A stretch of DNA of 64,000 bases from an uncultured Bacilli bacterium (GCA_934131005.1 CAKOYV010000001.1:1-64000), one strand, 5' to 3'. Shown: positions 1 to 11,006, counted from the first letter of the stretch. The notes: a model not told the origin generated them from the sequence alone. Numbers and translations are program-made.

Positions 1-41
1 ACCATAATGATATCACATTTTACCTAAAATTAAAAGAATTT

Positions 42-1530
42 TTATTTTTTTACAATGACATTATCACTACTTACTCCCGAGAAATTTTTATCAAGTATCC
101 AATTTTTATCAGCCTCTGATTTAACATAAATAACAGTTGTTTGTTTAGTTGCAATAAAATTAGTATAGCTAGTTATTTTAGCAAAGTTAAACTGTGTTAA
201 GTCTATTTTGCTTGGATAAATTGCATAAAACATGCTTGCGACATTTGTTACATTTGATGTATCAAACTTATTTCCAAGATTTAGAGTAAAATTATTAACG
301 TTAGTACCAACTATATTAAACATACCTCCCATATTTGTTACGTTTGATGTATCAAACTTATCTCCTAAATCTAAATTAACCAAATTTGAATCTGACGAAA
401 ACATTTGCATCATATTAGTTACATTTCTTGTGTCAAATTTATCTCCTAAATTTATATTTGTGCTAACAATCCCCCAAAACATACGAGCCATATCCGTTAC
501 GTTTTTTGTGTTAAACTTATTTCCTAAATCTAAACTTTTTAGTCCCACTCCCCAAAACATATTAGCCATATTAGTTGTCATAATTGTATTTAAATTAGAA
601 AATGATATTTCATCAAGATATTTCATTCCTGCAAAAAAATTATTTAAATCTTTGGGGTATATCTCTTCTTTACTTCCTATATATAAATCATAATAACCAT
701 TCGTACTATTGTTATTAAGCCATGCTACTATGCTATTATCTCCTAAATCTGACATATCCCATTGTACAACTGCGTTATTTGTATCTATATAATCAACAAA
801 CGAAACAGTTTTAATCTTTTCTTTATACTCATCACTTCTAAAATAATCACTACTATTCCATCCCATATTTTTCATATAATTAAATTCTCCAACCGTAGAA
901 GTTACCCCCGTTCCATTTGATGAAGAAAAATCAATCGTTGCATTATATTTTCCTGTATCTGGTTGATTTTCATCTACTTCATCTATCCAAATAACCATAT
1001 AATATGTCTTTGATGCTCCCTTTCTTAACGTTAAATTACTATCAAATCTAGCATCATCTAAACTAGCATAATGACTACTATAATTACCATAAGTATTTTT
1101 ATCTTGAATAAGTCGCCATTTCAAATTAGGCATTTTATCTATATTTCCAAAAGTTATAGTACCATTAACTTTGACAGTAGCTGTCCCTGTATTAGTGATT
1201 TTAATAGAGTAAACTTGACAAACCGTATTATTATTATCATCAACACAATTATAATTACTAGAAATGGCCGTTGCTAAGCCTTTTTCTAATTGAGGTACTA
1301 AATACTCTTCATTATTTGGATGTTGATTAACAACCTCTAAAGATAAATCAGCCTCTCCTGCAGTACCTGCTATACTATTATTACTAGCTGTTAAAGCATA
1401 ATAAGCATATGTTCCACCTATTATTAATAAAGCATAGCAAAATATTCCTACAATTATTAAGCTAACTCTCTTTAGTTTAAGATTTTTGACCCCCCCCCGA
1501 ATTAACTTTTGGTTTATAAATATTTCTCAT
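42..1530 (-). CDS. DUF285/BspA-like surface protein, poly-G phase-variable, out of frame as written (locus A)
   Basis: The proposed start is the ATG at 1530, behind an AGAGG ribosome site. The first ten codons are followed by nine G (1490-1498). Eight or eleven G would join the start to the long downstream frame, giving about 495 residues. With nine, translation stops a few codons later. The restored protein would have a short basic N-terminus, one hydrophobic segment ending GGTYAYYAL, and a beta-rich domain of about 130 residues weakly reminiscent of TasA/CalY. After that come about five DUF285-type repeats of the pattern KFDTSNVTxMxxMF and a conserved tail ending NVIVKK. There is no LPXTG motif, so the N-terminal segment is the likely anchor. 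No ATG, GTG or TTG lies early in the downstream frame, which supports reading through the tract. Role inferred: surface adhesin or antigen. Confidence 0.75.
1490..1498 (-). repeat. G9 homopolymer in the 5' coding region of locus A
   Basis: Nine consecutive G on the coding strand, 11 codons after the ATG. The in-frame lengths are 8 or 11. A tract this long is exceptional in such an AT-rich genome and recurs at the same codon position in four other genes of the family. Confidence 0.9.
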
Positions 1531-1557
1531 AAATATACCTCTATTCCACTTATTTTC

Positions 1558-1613
1558 TTACCATAATGATATCACATTTTACCTAAAATTAAAAGAATTT
1601 TTATTTTTTTACA
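1558..1613 (-). repeat. Duplicated intergenic element between tandem surface genes
   Basis: About 55 bp that are nearly identical to positions 1-55 and in part to 3339-3370. Each copy lies between the stop of one surface gene and the start of the next, so it includes the 3' end of one gene and probably the promoter of the next. The copy at the left edge implies that another tandem gene lies outside the window. Confidence 0.7.
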
Positions 1614-3306
1614 ATGATATTATCATTATTTACTCCTGTAAATTTTTTATCTAATATCCAATTTTTCTCAACCTCAGACTTAACATAAATAGTTGTTGTT
1701 GTTTTAGTATTTATAAAATTAGTATACTCAGTTACTGAATCAAAAGATAAATTTGATAAATCTAAAACTAAATTATCATTTTTATTTCCTGTGCTAAAAA
1801 ACATATTAGTCATACTTTTAACATTTGATGTATCAAATTTATCTCCTAATTTCAAAGAAAAATTTGTCGCCTTTTGTCCTGTATATGTAAACATATTCAT
1901 CATGCCTGTTACATTTGATGTATCAAATTTATCTCCCAAATCCAATTGAAAATTGTCACTAATATAGCCTACACTATGAAACATCGCAAACATCGATTTT
2001 ACATTAGAAGTATCAAATTTATCCCCTAAATCAAGCGTAAAAACTGGACTATTATAACCACAGCCATTATACATAAGATCCATAATTGTAACATTAGAAG
2101 TATCAAATTTATCTCCCAAATCCAATGTAAACACAGTACTTTCGAAACCTATCGCATAGAACATAGCCCACATAGCAACTACATTAGATGTGTTAAATTT
2201 ATCTCCCAAATTAAGTGTAAAAACTGAACTATTATAACCAACGTCTCTAAACATAGCATTCATATTTGTTACATTTCTTGTATCAAATTTATTCCCTAAA
2301 TCTAATCTTAAAACTGTACTATCATATCCCATTTTTTCAAACATATTAACCATATTAATAGTTTGTATTGTATTTAAATTATCAAAAGATATACTATCTA
2401 CCTTTGTCATATTTAAAAAAAATTTAGATAAATCTTTAGCATATATTTCCTTCTTACTTCCTATATATAAATCATAATATCCATCACTACTATTATTATT
2501 AAGCCACGCTACTATACTATTATCCCCTAACTCTGATGCATCCCACTGTACAACTGCGTTACTTGTATCTATATAATCAACAAATGAAACATTCTTAATC
2601 TTTTCTCTATAGTCATCACTTCTAAAAGTATCAGCACTTATATTTTTCATATAATTAAACTCTCCAACCGTAGAAGTTACCCCCGTTCCATTTGATGATG
2701 AAAAATCAATCGTTGCATTATATTTACCTGTATCTGTTTGATTTTTATCTACTTCATCTATCCAAATAACCATATAATATGTCTTTGATGCTCCCTTTCT
2801 TAACGTTAAATTACTATCAAATCTAGCATCATCTAAACTAGCATAATGACTACTATAATTACCATAAGTATTTTTATCTTGAATAAGTCGCCATTTCAAA
2901 TTAGGCATTTTATCTATATTTCCAAAAGTTATAGTACCATTAACTTTGACAGTAGCTGTCCCTGTATTAGTGATTTTAATAGAGTAAACTTGACAAACCG
3001 TATTATTATTATCATCAACACAATTATAATTACTAGAAATGGCCGTTGCTAAGCCTTTTTCTAATTGAGGTACTAAATACTCTTCATTATTTGGATGTTG
3101 ATTAACAACCTCTAAAGATAAATCAGCCTCTCCAGCAGTACCTGCAATACTATTATTACTAGCTGTTAAGGCATAATAAGCATATGTTCCACTAGTCACC
3201 AACAACGCATAGCAAAATATCCCTATAATTATTAAGCTAACTCTCTTTAGTTTAAGACTTTTGACCCCCCCCCCGAATTAACTTTTGGTTTATAATTATT
3301 TATCAT
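1601..3306 (-). CDS. DUF285/BspA-like surface protein, poly-G phase-variable, out of frame as written (locus B)
   Basis: Tandem paralogue of locus A. The proposed start is the ATG at 3306 with an AGAGG site upstream. The coding-strand run of ten G (3265-3274) puts the start out of frame with the body; 8 or 11 G would restore about 567-568 residues. The N-terminal third is close to identical to locus A at DNA level: 1071-1277 and 2846-3052 match base for base. The C-terminal part has about seven DUF285 repeats and diverges in sequence. An internal TTG about 28 codons after the tract opens the long frame but would delete most of the membrane segment, so I do not favour it. The tail ends NIIVKK as in locus A. 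Confidence 0.75.
3265..3274 (-). repeat. G10 homopolymer in the 5' coding region of locus B
   Basis: Ten G on the coding strand, one more than in loci A, C and D. It is therefore in a different reading phase from those loci, but still not the phase of the gene body (8 or 11 needed). Confidence 0.9.
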
Positions 3307-3379
3307 AAGTATACCTCTATTCCACTTATTTTCTTACCATAATGATATCACATTTTACCTAAAATTAAAATACCTCTTT

Positions 3380-4696
3380 TTAAAGATCATCTAACTTAAT
3401 TTCTTCTCTTAAATAAATCAATGCATAAATATTTATAAATAATAAAAAAATAATTAAACTATCCAATAATCCCCAAATAACAGTCGAATTAACTAATCCG
3501 CCTAATAATACTAATAAAACTATAAATAATTTTACTAAAAATACTTCACTCTTAATTATTCCTTTTCTTAAGAAAGAAATACCCTTAATAGTATAATAAT
3601 ATCCCCCTATTATTGTTGAAGTAGCAAATAAAAAAATTATAACCAACAACAAAAGAGCCCCAAGAGAACCAAAATATTTATAAAAAATATCTATAACTAA
3701 CTCAATACCATTAACAGAATTAGCTTCTCTATACCCACTACCTATTACAATAAAGCCAGTAATAGTAACGATAACAAAAGATATAAAATGAACCCCAATC
3801 ACTTGAAACAAGGCTTGATTAGAAGCTTTATTATTACTAATAGAACTAACAATACTAGCAGTTCCTATTCCAGACTCACTAGCAAACATTCCTCTTTGCA
3901 TACCAACTATAATAACAGCAGGAAAAACATTTCTAACATTTAACCCTTCCTGAATAACAAGTTTAAAAATATCTAAAAAAGAAACATCAAATCTTAATAA
4001 AATAACTATTCCCATTCCTAAATATAAAAGGCACATAAAAGGAACCATCCAACTCATAATCTCCGTAATAAAAGAAAGCTTATTAAAAATGATTATAAAA
4101 ATTATAAATGCCATTAAAAAACACACTATAAAAGTATTAATATTATAAATATACTCAACCGATAAAATTACCGTATTAGACTGAATTCCAACAAATCCAA
4201 CAGCATAAACAAATATTAAAATTAATGTATAAATAATTGCAAGCCACCTATTAGAAACACCTTGTGATAAATAATAAAAAACACCACCACCATGCTTATT
4301 CTTATACTTAAGCCCCAAATAATTTTCACAATAAGTTAAAATTGAGCTAACAAGATTAAAAAGCCAAATCCATAACAAAACACCTGGCCCACAAAGATAA
4401 ATAGCCAGTCCTACTCCCGCTATTGAACCTATTCCAATCTTACCACCCAAAGACATAAATAAAGCCATAATATCTCTCTTATTACTCTTCCTAATACATC
4501 TAATCATCTTAAAAAGATTAAATTGTAAAAATGATAACTTAAAACTAAAATAAAACCCACTAATAACAACCAAAACTATTCCTAAAAGAATTAAAAGATT
4601 GTTATAACCAATAAATATATCTCTATCAATTATTCTAGTTACTAGCATAACACTAACTAAAATAACAACCAAAAAATTAATTAACCATTTTCTCAT
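3380..4696 (-). CDS. AgcS/AlsT-family sodium:amino-acid symporter
   Basis: Integral membrane protein of 438 residues with about ten or eleven hydrophobic segments. It fits the alanine or glycine:cation symporter family. The diagnostic stretch near residues 85-110 has GGKIGIGSIAGVGLAI followed by CGPGVLLWIW, corresponding to the family's GxGNIAGVAxAI and GGPGAxFWMW signatures. Family role: sodium-coupled uptake of small amino acids such as alanine or glycine. The length is close to the usual 440-480. Start ATG 4696 follows an AGGTG site. It lies directly upstream of the surface gene array with about 70 bp between, so read-through into locus B is possible. The exact substrate cannot be told from sequence. 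Confidence 0.85.
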   Translation of the reverse strand: MRKWLINFLVVILVSVMLVTRIIDRDIFIGYNNLLILLGIVLVVISGFYFSFKLSFLQFNLFKMIRCIRKSNKRDIMALFMSLGGKIGIGSIAGVGLAIYLCGPGVLLWIWLFNLVSSILTYCENYLGLKYKNKHGGGVFYYLSQGVSNRWLAIIYTLILIFVYAVGFVGIQSNTVILSVEYIYNINTFIVCFLMAFIIFIIIFNKLSFITEIMSWMVPFMCLLYLGMGIVILLRFDVSFLDIFKLVIQEGLNVRNVFPAVIIVGMQRGMFASESGIGTASIVSSISNNKASNQALFQVIGVHFISFVIVTITGFIVIGSGYREANSVNGIELVIDIFYKYFGSLGALLLLVIIFLFATSTIIGGYYYTIKGISFLRKGIIKSEVFLVKLFIVLLVLLGGLVNSTVIWGLLDSLIIFLLFINIYALIYLREEIKLDDL

Positions 4697-4816
4697 AAGT
4701 CACCTAATTAATTAAATGATTTATCACTAAAAAAATGTCTAATCTAGGTTTTAATAATACATTTTTTATTATATTTATCATATGTTATATTGAAATATAA
4801 AAAAGGGGTGGATTTA

Positions 4817-5227
4817 ATGAATAATCAGGAAAGAAAAAAAAGTTGTCCTAATTGCATGGCTGATATCTTAAAAGTAATCTTAATTCTTCAACAAAGTGCC
4901 GAAGGCAATGATTCTTGCCTAGAAACATGTGATCGTGGCTTTTTAGGTCAACAATGTTGCCCAATTACTTATAATACTAGACCAATAACATTATATACCT
5001 GTGGTAATCTAACACCATTAGCAATGCCAACTAGTAAAAGTCCAACTGAGACTTCAACTTCTTCCATTTTTCGTCTAGAAAAATTAGATGAATGTTGTGC
5101 TACTTGTAGAGTTTTAGTAGCTAATGATAATGGTACTTATACCTCAACTAACTCATTCTTTACCATCAATCTAGATTGCTTATGCATCATTCGTTGCCTA
5201 GAAGACACATTTGTTGAAAATGTTTAA
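4817..5227 (+). CDS. CotY/CotZ-like cysteine-rich spore coat protein
   Basis: A 136-residue protein rich in cysteine (CPNC near the N-terminus, CLETCD, QQCC, ECCATC, CLCIIRC near the C-terminus), the pattern of the CotY/CotZ/ExsY family. These proteins self-assemble into disulfide-linked outer coat or exosporium layers in Bacillus. I chose the ATG at 4817 because AAAGGGGTGG lies just before it. An upstream in-frame ATG at 4790 would translate the ribosome site itself. It is a single gene transcribed away from its neighbours and is followed by a strong terminator. Mother-cell sigma-K or sigma-E control is expected from the family but I see no clear promoter. Confidence 0.75.
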   Translation: MNNQERKKSCPNCMADILKVILILQQSAEGNDSCLETCDRGFLGQQCCPITYNTRPITLYTCGNLTPLAMPTSKSPTETSTSSIFRLEKLDECCATCRVLVANDNGTYTSTNSFFTINLDCLCIIRCLEDTFVENV

Positions 5228-5250
5228 AAAGAGGCCATAACCTCTTTTTA
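5226..5250 (+). terminator. Rho-independent terminator after the coat protein gene
   Basis: Nine-base-pair stem AAAAAGAGG/CCTCTTTTT with a six-base loop, ending in a T-run. It overlaps the last bases of the gene. Confidence 0.9.
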
Positions 5251-5374
5251 TTTTACAAGAAAAAATCAAAAAACTCTACATAAATTACAAGCATTTTAGC
5301 TACCAATCATCTAACTTAAACACTATTTATTTAAAAATTATAAACTAATACTAAAAAAGACATATTTTTTAAAA

Positions 5375-6535
5375 CTATGCCTCTTTCAATTTTCGTTTAA
5401 CTTTCTTCTTTTTCTTCTTAACACTCTCAATTTGAACTCTCTGTGCAATAGCTAAGGCTGACATTAAATTAAACACATAACTACCACCATAAGATAAAAA
5501 TGGTAAAGGAACACCTGTTAGAGGTCCAATTCCCATAACACCAATCAAGTTAATAGCAATATGTAAAAAAACATATACACAAACACCATAAGCTAATAAA
5601 GCTCCTTGCAAACTACTAGCTCTCCTCGCTATCTTATACAATCTAAACAAAACAAATAAATATAATAAAATTATTATAACACCAACCCATAATCCCCATT
5701 CTTCAACAATAATTGGAAAAATAAAATCAGTATATGACTCAGGTAAATATAAATACTTTTGTGTACTCTTACCTATTCCTTGTCCCGTTATGCCACCATT
5801 TTTAAATGCAATAAAACTATTACATAACTGATATCCAGAATCTTCTTGATATCTAAGACATGGATCTTTAAAGTTAAATCTCTCTAACTGATAGCTCTTA
5901 AAAATTTTATCTTTCCCTACTGCAAAGCCTAAAATAGCAACCACTATCAAAGCTAATATTAAACTCGTAAACTTAAAACGACACAGCTTTGTCATAGGAA
6001 GTGCAAAAAACATAAAAAAGCTTATCATTGCAATAACAATTGCCGTTCCAAAATCGGGTTGAATTGCTACAAGTCCAAATATTATAACAACAGGAATTAT
6101 AGGCTTTACTAGCGTCCAAACATTATCTAGGCTATCCCGCTTTTTATCATAATAACAAGCAAGAAAAATAATAACTATCACCTTAGCAAACTCACTGGGT
6201 TGAATATTAACTGGCCCTACTTGAAACCAACTTTGAGCATTATTAGCAGCATATCCATACGCAATAAGTCCACCTAAGCCACCCATTATAAGTAACATCA
6301 ATATATAAGAAAAACCTCGATAAGCTTTAATAGGTATCTTTATTATCAAAAAAAACAAAATACTTCCAATTGATAAAAAGATAGCTTGTCTATAAAAATA
6401 ATAATATGGACTAGCCCCATATCTCATGTAACTCTCCATTGAAGATGCACTAAGAACCATAACAAGACCAAATGCAAAAAAAACTATAGTTACAAATAAT
6501 AAAGGTTTATCCATCTTGGAAAATACTTTCTTCAT
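5375..6535 (-). CDS. FtsW/RodA/SpoVE-family peptidoglycan glycosyltransferase
   Basis: SEDS-family polytopic protein of 386 residues. It has the conserved NIQPSEFAK and QPDFGTA motifs in the first half and GGITGQGIGKS and PLPFLSYGGS in the second half. SEDS proteins polymerise lipid II together with a class B PBP. The signatures fit FtsW or its sporulation paralogue SpoVE better than RodA, but I cannot separate the two. The C-terminus is a lysine-rich cytoplasmic tail. Start ATG 6535 has a GAGG site upstream. It stands alone on the minus strand, outside a visible division cluster. Confidence 0.85.
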   Translation of the reverse strand: MKKVFSKMDKPLLFVTIVFFAFGLVMVLSASSMESYMRYGASPYYYFYRQAIFLSIGSILFFLIIKIPIKAYRGFSYILMLLIMGGLGGLIAYGYAANNAQSWFQVGPVNIQPSEFAKVIVIIFLACYYDKKRDSLDNVWTLVKPIIPVVIIFGLVAIQPDFGTAIVIAMISFFMFFALPMTKLCRFKFTSLILALIVVAILGFAVGKDKIFKSYQLERFNFKDPCLRYQEDSGYQLCNSFIAFKNGGITGQGIGKSTQKYLYLPESYTDFIFPIIVEEWGLWVGVIIILLYLFVLFRLYKIARRASSLQGALLAYGVCVYVFLHIAINLIGVMGIGPLTGVPLPFLSYGGSYVFNLMSALAIAQRVQIESVKKKKKKVKRKLKEA

Positions 6536-6618
6536 ATTACCATCCTCTATCTAATATCATATCATATAACTATAATTTTTCTTATATCTTTTTTTTATAT
6601 TTACATTAAAGTTGTAAA

Positions 6619-7200
6619 CTACCCATCTATTTCACCATCTAAAAATTTAACATCAACAAATTTTCTACTAGCCAAATAATCACACATATGAACAAATCTT
6701 TGTTCTGCTGTAACAGGTTTTGGTAAAACTTCCTTTTTCTTATAATTATCATAAGTCCATTCTCCCATATGTGACTCAATCATTGAACACATCTTTCTTA
6801 CATCATCAATCTCCATAGATAGTTTATCTTTATTTTCCATAATAAATTTAGATGCTAATAATGGATGTTCAAATTTTACATACCTTTCATGAGTATATCC
6901 ATGTTTAAGACCATCATGTAATGTTAAAGCCATCAATATAAGGTCTTTATCATGAGCGGAAAATTTACAACCAACTGTATTATTATTTAATAATTCATAA
7001 GCAAATCTAACTGCTACTTTTGTATGACGTACAAGTCCTCCATCCCCTGCTGCAAAAGCTGGATGATACTTACCCGTTGAAGACGCTGGCACCTCAAAAA
7101 AATAATCTGGTAACAATTCTATAAGCGTCTTCAAATCACTTCTTAAACTACTATCCTTAATATAACTAATTTCTTCCTTAAAATAACTTAACTTATCCAT
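6619..7200 (-). CDS. HD-domain hydrolase
   Basis: A 193-residue protein with an HD phosphohydrolase core: GGLVRHTKVAVRFA supplies the first His, LTLHDGLKHG the HD pair, and HPLLASKFI and ESHMGEW further metal-ligand candidates. Family members hydrolyse phosphodiester or nucleotide substrates; the substrate here is unknown. The gene starts 9 bp after the mscS-like gene ends, so the two are probably co-transcribed. Confidence 0.65.
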   Translation of the reverse strand: MDKLSYFKEEISYIKDSSLRSDLKTLIELLPDYFFEVPASSTGKYHPAFAAGDGGLVRHTKVAVRFAYELLNNNTVGCKFSAHDKDLILMALTLHDGLKHGYTHERYVKFEHPLLASKFIMENKDKLSMEIDDVRKMCSMIESHMGEWTYDNYKKKEVLPKPVTAEQRFVHMCDYLASRKFVDVKFLDGEIDG

Positions 7201-7209
7201 ACCTAACTC

Positions 7210-8055
7210 CTACTTTTCTAAATGAACATCTAATTGATTATAAGGAATCTCAAGTCCTGCTTCATCAAATGCCACTTTAATATTTCTTAATAACTTCCTT
7301 CTAATAACATGTTGTTGCCCCATAGCACAATCAACATATAAAGAATAATCAATACTACTATCACCAAATTCTTCAACCCCTAATAATTCAGCCTTCTTAA
7401 CCCCTTTTTCCTTCTTTAATTCAACAAGCAAACCATCAAGTACCTCTTCAACCTTCTTAATATCAGCATCATACGAAAAAGGAATTTTTAAATATAACTT
7501 AGGTGGACTAAGATTATAATTAATAACTCTACTGAAAGAAGAATTAGACAGAATCATAACCTCACCTGTATATGCTCTAACTTTAGTTGTCTTCAAGCCT
7601 ACTGAAATAACTTCTCCCTTAAAATTATCAATAACAACCCAGTCTCCAACAGCATAAGCATTATCAAAAATTATAAAAATCCCTGCTAAAAAGTCTTTAA
7701 TAATTCCCTGAAAAGCAAGACCAATAACCGCTCCTGCAACTCCTAATGAAGCCATAATACTCTTCGTGTTAACCCCATATAAATTAAGGATAATAATAAT
7801 TGCAATAATAGCCAATATATACTTAATTATATTATTAATAAGAATAATAACCGTTGACTTCCTCTTATCATATCCAGCCGATGCAGATTTAAGCTTACCA
7901 TGAATTTTATTATTAATATTAATTTTACTAGCCTTAATAATTGCTTTAGAAATAATCTTATAACTAACAACGGCAACTGCTATTGTAAACACTGGCAAAT
8001 AAAATTTTTCACTTGTAAGAAAATCCAAAATTCCCTCTAAAATGGCATCTATCAT
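7210..8055 (-). CDS. MscS-family small mechanosensitive channel
   Basis: A 281-residue protein with two or three N-terminal membrane helices. The pore-lining helix signature is LGVAGAVIGLAFQGIIKDF. The beta domain then starts at DNAYAVGDWVVIDNFKGEV, followed by a C-terminal alpha/beta domain. The size matches the short MscS/YkuT class. Function by family: opens under membrane tension to release solutes on hypo-osmotic shock. It is the first gene of a likely two-gene unit with the HD hydrolase. The 290 bp upstream, up to the divergent nitroreductase gene, is AT-rich; I see no further gene there. Confidence 0.88.
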   Translation of the reverse strand: MIDAILEGILDFLTSEKFYLPVFTIAVAVVSYKIISKAIIKASKININNKIHGKLKSASAGYDKRKSTVIILINNIIKYILAIIAIIIILNLYGVNTKSIMASLGVAGAVIGLAFQGIIKDFLAGIFIIFDNAYAVGDWVVIDNFKGEVISVGLKTTKVRAYTGEVMILSNSSFSRVINYNLSPPKLYLKIPFSYDADIKKVEEVLDGLLVELKKEKGVKKAELLGVEEFGDSSIDYSLYVDCAMGQQHVIRRKLLRNIKVAFDEAGLEIPYNQLDVHLEK

Positions 8056-8347
8056 ACTTATTCCTCACTTTCATACATACGTATATTTTATCACAACTTA
8101 CAATAATAAGTAAACATTTATTTCGCGTTTCTAATAAAAATATCACAATCTCATTAATTAATGAATTATAATAAAAATAGCAATCAAATGAATTTATTGA
8201 CTCACTTTAAGAAATAATGATATAATTTGATTGCATTTACAAGAAAAAACAAAAGATATTTACTTTAATATAATAAAATATTATTTAATTAAATAATTGA
8301 ATACATGATAACTATTAACTATAAAATTTTAGAAAGGAAACAATAAA

Positions 8348-8854
8348 ATGGAATTTGATTATGTAATAAGAAAAAGAACTGCAACTAGAAAATTTAGTAA
8401 CAAGAAAATAGGAAAAAAAGAACTTACAAAAATATTAGAAGCTGGTAGATTAGCACCAACTGCCAAAAATTATCAGCCCCAATTTATATATGCTATAACA
8501 AAAGAAGCCGGATTAAAAAAGGTTGATTCAATAACACCATGTAGATACAATGCAAAGTGTTGCTTATTAGTTTGCAGCGACAAAGAAAAAGCTTTTCATA
8601 AAGATAACTATTCAACTTTTGAAATAGATGCTACTATTGTTGCAACTCATATGATTTTAGAAGCTACTAATCTAAATATTGATAGCACTTGGATAGAAAT
8701 GTTTGATAAAAACAAAACCAAAGCTACCTTTAATTTAGCAGATAATTTAGAACCTATATGCATATTAAATTTAGGTTATAAAACAGACGATTGGAAAGAA
8801 AATCCTCTACACAAACAAAGAAAAAGTATAAATGAAACAGTCAAATATATTTAA
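8348..8854 (+). CDS. Nitroreductase-family FMN protein
   Basis: A 168-residue protein whose N-terminus, with RKRTATRKFSNKKIGKKEL and then EAGRLAPTAKNYQPQ, is the FMN-binding signature of the nitroreductase superfamily. The length is on the short side for the family. Likely an NAD(P)H-dependent flavin oxidoreductase of unknown physiological substrate. The ribosome site AGAAAGGAA precedes the ATG. uvrB begins 63 bp downstream on the same strand with its own strong ribosome site. Confidence 0.8.
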   Translation: MEFDYVIRKRTATRKFSNKKIGKKELTKILEAGRLAPTAKNYQPQFIYAITKEAGLKKVDSITPCRYNAKCCLLVCSDKEKAFHKDNYSTFEIDATIVATHMILEATNLNIDSTWIEMFDKNKTKATFNLADNLEPICILNLGYKTDDWKENPLHKQRKSINETVKYI

Positions 8855-8917
8855 TTTAAAATTAACTTAATAGTTTTAAATTTTTAAAATCAAATATAAA
8901 TAAAAGGAGGACTCAAA

Positions 8918-10867
8918 ATGTTTAAATTAGTATCAAAATATAAGCCAAATGGGGATCAACCTGAAGCTATAAAAGAATTGGTCGATGGTATCAACGAAGG
9001 CCGCCATGAACAAGTCTTACTAGGAGCAACTGGTACAGGCAAAACATTCACTATTGCTAATGTTATTGAAAAAGTAAATAAACCAACCCTTGTACTAGCT
9101 CATAACAAAACCCTAGCAGGACAACTATATTCTGAATTCAAAGAATTATTCCCCGAAAATAGAGTTGAATACTTTGTATCCTATTATGACTATTATCAAC
9201 CAGAAGCATATGTTCCATCAACTGACACTTATATTGAAAAAGACAGTAGTATAAATGATGAAATCGATGAATTAAGACATCGTGCAACATCTAGCCTCTT
9301 AACTAGAAAAGATGTCATAGTAGTTGCTTCAGTATCTTGTATCTACGGTATTGGTGAAGTTGAAGACTATAAAAATAAAATGCTTACTCTAACCGTTGGT
9401 GACGAAATAGAAAGAGATACTGTTTTAAAAAAATTAGTAGATATGTTGTATGAAAGAAATGAAATGGATCTTAAAAGAGGCACATTCAGAAGTAAAGGAG
9501 ATAGCATCGAAATCATTCCCAGTTATGAAAGAAAGAATGGTATTCTAATTGAATTCTTTGGCGATGAAGTAGATAGAATCAGTGAATTTGATACCGTTAC
9601 AGGACATATTCTAAAAAATAAAAATTCCATCTCCATCTTCCCTGCTTCCCATTTCGTCACTAATGATGAAAAATTAAAAATTAGTATTAAACGAATTAAA
9701 GAAGAATTAGAAAATAGATGCCAATATTTTCACGAAAATGGCAAATTAATAGAAGAACAAAGAATTAGAGAACGCTGCAACTATGATATAGAAATGCTAA
9801 GTGAAACAGGTTTCTGTCGAGGCATCGAAAACTACTCTAGACATATTGCTCTAAGAGATGAAGGAGAAACACCTACTTGTTTAATAGATTTCTTCCCCAA
9901 AGATTTCCTACTTGTTGTCGACGAATCACACGTTACCCTCCCCCAAGTTAGAGGCATGTATAACGGAGATAGAGCTAGAAAAATGAATCTAGTAGACTTT
10001 GGTTTTAGACTACCTAGTGCCTTAGATAATCGTCCTCTTAAATGGGATGAATTTACCAAAAAAATTAATCAAGCTATTTATGTATCAGCAACTCCTGGAG
10101 ATTATGAATTAGAGCGTGTACATAATCACTATGTAGAACAAATAATCAGACCAACAGGACTATTAGATCCAATAATAGAAGTACGACCTAGTAAGGGCCA
10201 AATTGATGATTTAATTGCTGAAATAAATACTAGAATAGAAAAAAATGAACGTGTCCTTATCACAACTCTAACTATCAGAATGGCCGAAGAATTAACTAAT
10301 TATCTTAAAAATATTGACATTAAAGTAGCCTACCTGCATAGTGAAATTAAAACTCTTCAAAGAATGCAAATTATTCATGACTTACGTGTTGGCAAATATG
10401 ATGTTTTAGTTGGTATCAATCTATTAAGAGAAGGAATAGATATTCCTGAGGTAAGCTTAATTAGCATCATGGACGCTGATAAACAAGGCTTCCTACGTAG
10501 TACTCGTAGTCTTATCCAAACAATTGGAAGATGTGCTAGAAATAGTAACGGCCGTGTTATAATGTACGCTGATAGCATATCTGACAGTATGGAAGAAGCC
10601 ATCAGTGAAACTAAAAGAAGAAGAGCTATTCAAGAAAAATATAACAAAGAACATGGTATTATTCCAAAAACCATTATGAAAAGCATCAAAGAAGTTATTA
10701 GCAACATCGAAGATGCTAATCCAAAAGAAAAGAAACAAATTAGCAAAAAAGAACGTCTTAAAACTATCGATGAGTTAACAGCCGAAATGAATAAAGCAGC
10801 TCATGAATTAGATTTTGAACGAGCAATGGAACTTAGAGATGCAATTTTCGAAATGCAAAGCGAATAA
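8918..10867 (+). CDS. uvrB: Excinuclease ABC subunit UvrB
   Basis: Full-length 649-residue UvrB, the damage-verifying helicase-like subunit of nucleotide excision repair. Walker A GATGTGKT sits at residues 36-43. The beta-hairpin region [12 protein letters not shown], the DEAD-type box VVDESH, helicase motif V/VI sequences including QTIGRCARN, and a C-terminal UVR motif with [14 protein letters not shown] are all present. Start ATG follows AAAAGGAGGACTCAAA. Neither uvrA nor uvrC is adjacent. A terminator follows. The protein looks intact and functional. Confidence 0.98.
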   Translation: MFKLVSKYKPNGDQPEAIKELVDGINEGRHEQVLLGATGTGKTFTIANVIEKVNKPTLVLAHNKTLAGQLYSEFKELFPENRVEYFVSYYDYYQPEAYVPSTDTYIEKDSSINDEIDELRHRATSSLLTRKDVIVVASVSCIYGIGEVEDYKNKMLTLTVGDEIERDTVLKKLVDMLYERNEMDLKRGTFRSKGDSIEIIPSYERKNGILIEFFGDEVDRISEFDTVTGHILKNKNSISIFPASHFVTNDEKLKISIKRIKEELENRCQYFHENGKLIEEQRIRERCNYDIEMLSETGFCRGIENYSRHIALRDEGETPTCLIDFFPKDFLLVVDESHVTLPQVRGMYNGDRARKMNLVDFGFRLPSALDNRPLKWDEFTKKINQAIYVSATPGDYELERVHNHYVEQIIRPTGLLDPIIEVRPSKGQIDDLIAEINTRIEKNERVLITTLTIRMAEELTNYLKNIDIKVAYLHSEIKTLQRMQIIHDLRVGKYDVLVGINLLREGIDIPEVSLISIMDADKQGFLRSTRSLIQTIGRCARNSNGRVIMYADSISDSMEEAISETKRRRAIQEKYNKEHGIIPKTIMKSIKEVISNIEDANPKEKKQISKKERLKTIDELTAEMNKAAHELDFERAMELRDAIFEMQSE

Positions 10868-10871
10868 AAAA

Positions 10872-10917
10872 GAAAAACTAGATTATATAATATCCATCTA
10901 GATTTTCTTCTTTTTTT
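10872..10917 (+). terminator. Terminator after uvrB
   Basis: Stem GAAAAACTAGAT/ATCTAGATTTTC with one internal mismatch and a 12-base loop, followed by a T-rich run ending in seven T. Confidence 0.8.
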
Positions 10918-11006
10918 ATTAAAAATCGATATTGCTAAAAATTAGTTATCATAAACATAACCCGAAACGAAAAAGCCATCATCAATTATAAAAATATTTT
11001 TTATAA

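Noticed and set aside
232..693. Open frame opposite the DUF285 repeats of locus A (and a similar one at 45494-45847)
   Set aside because: It mirrors the repeat periodicity of the real gene on the other strand; no ribosome site and low-complexity product.
240..2300. Possible CRISPR-like array because of regularly spaced similar units
   Set aside because: The repeats are protein-coding DUF285 units in one reading frame with degenerate DNA, and there are no spacers or cas genes.
1601..3205. Start of the locus B protein at the internal TTG (…LVTSGTYAYY)
   Set aside because: It has no ribosome site and would cut off the membrane segment. The upstream ATG with AGAGG and conserved leader codons is shared by five loci, so the G-tract is within the gene.
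9832..10738. Minus-strand open frames inside uvrB
   Set aside because: Shadow frames of a well conserved gene, without ribosome sites or recognisable products.
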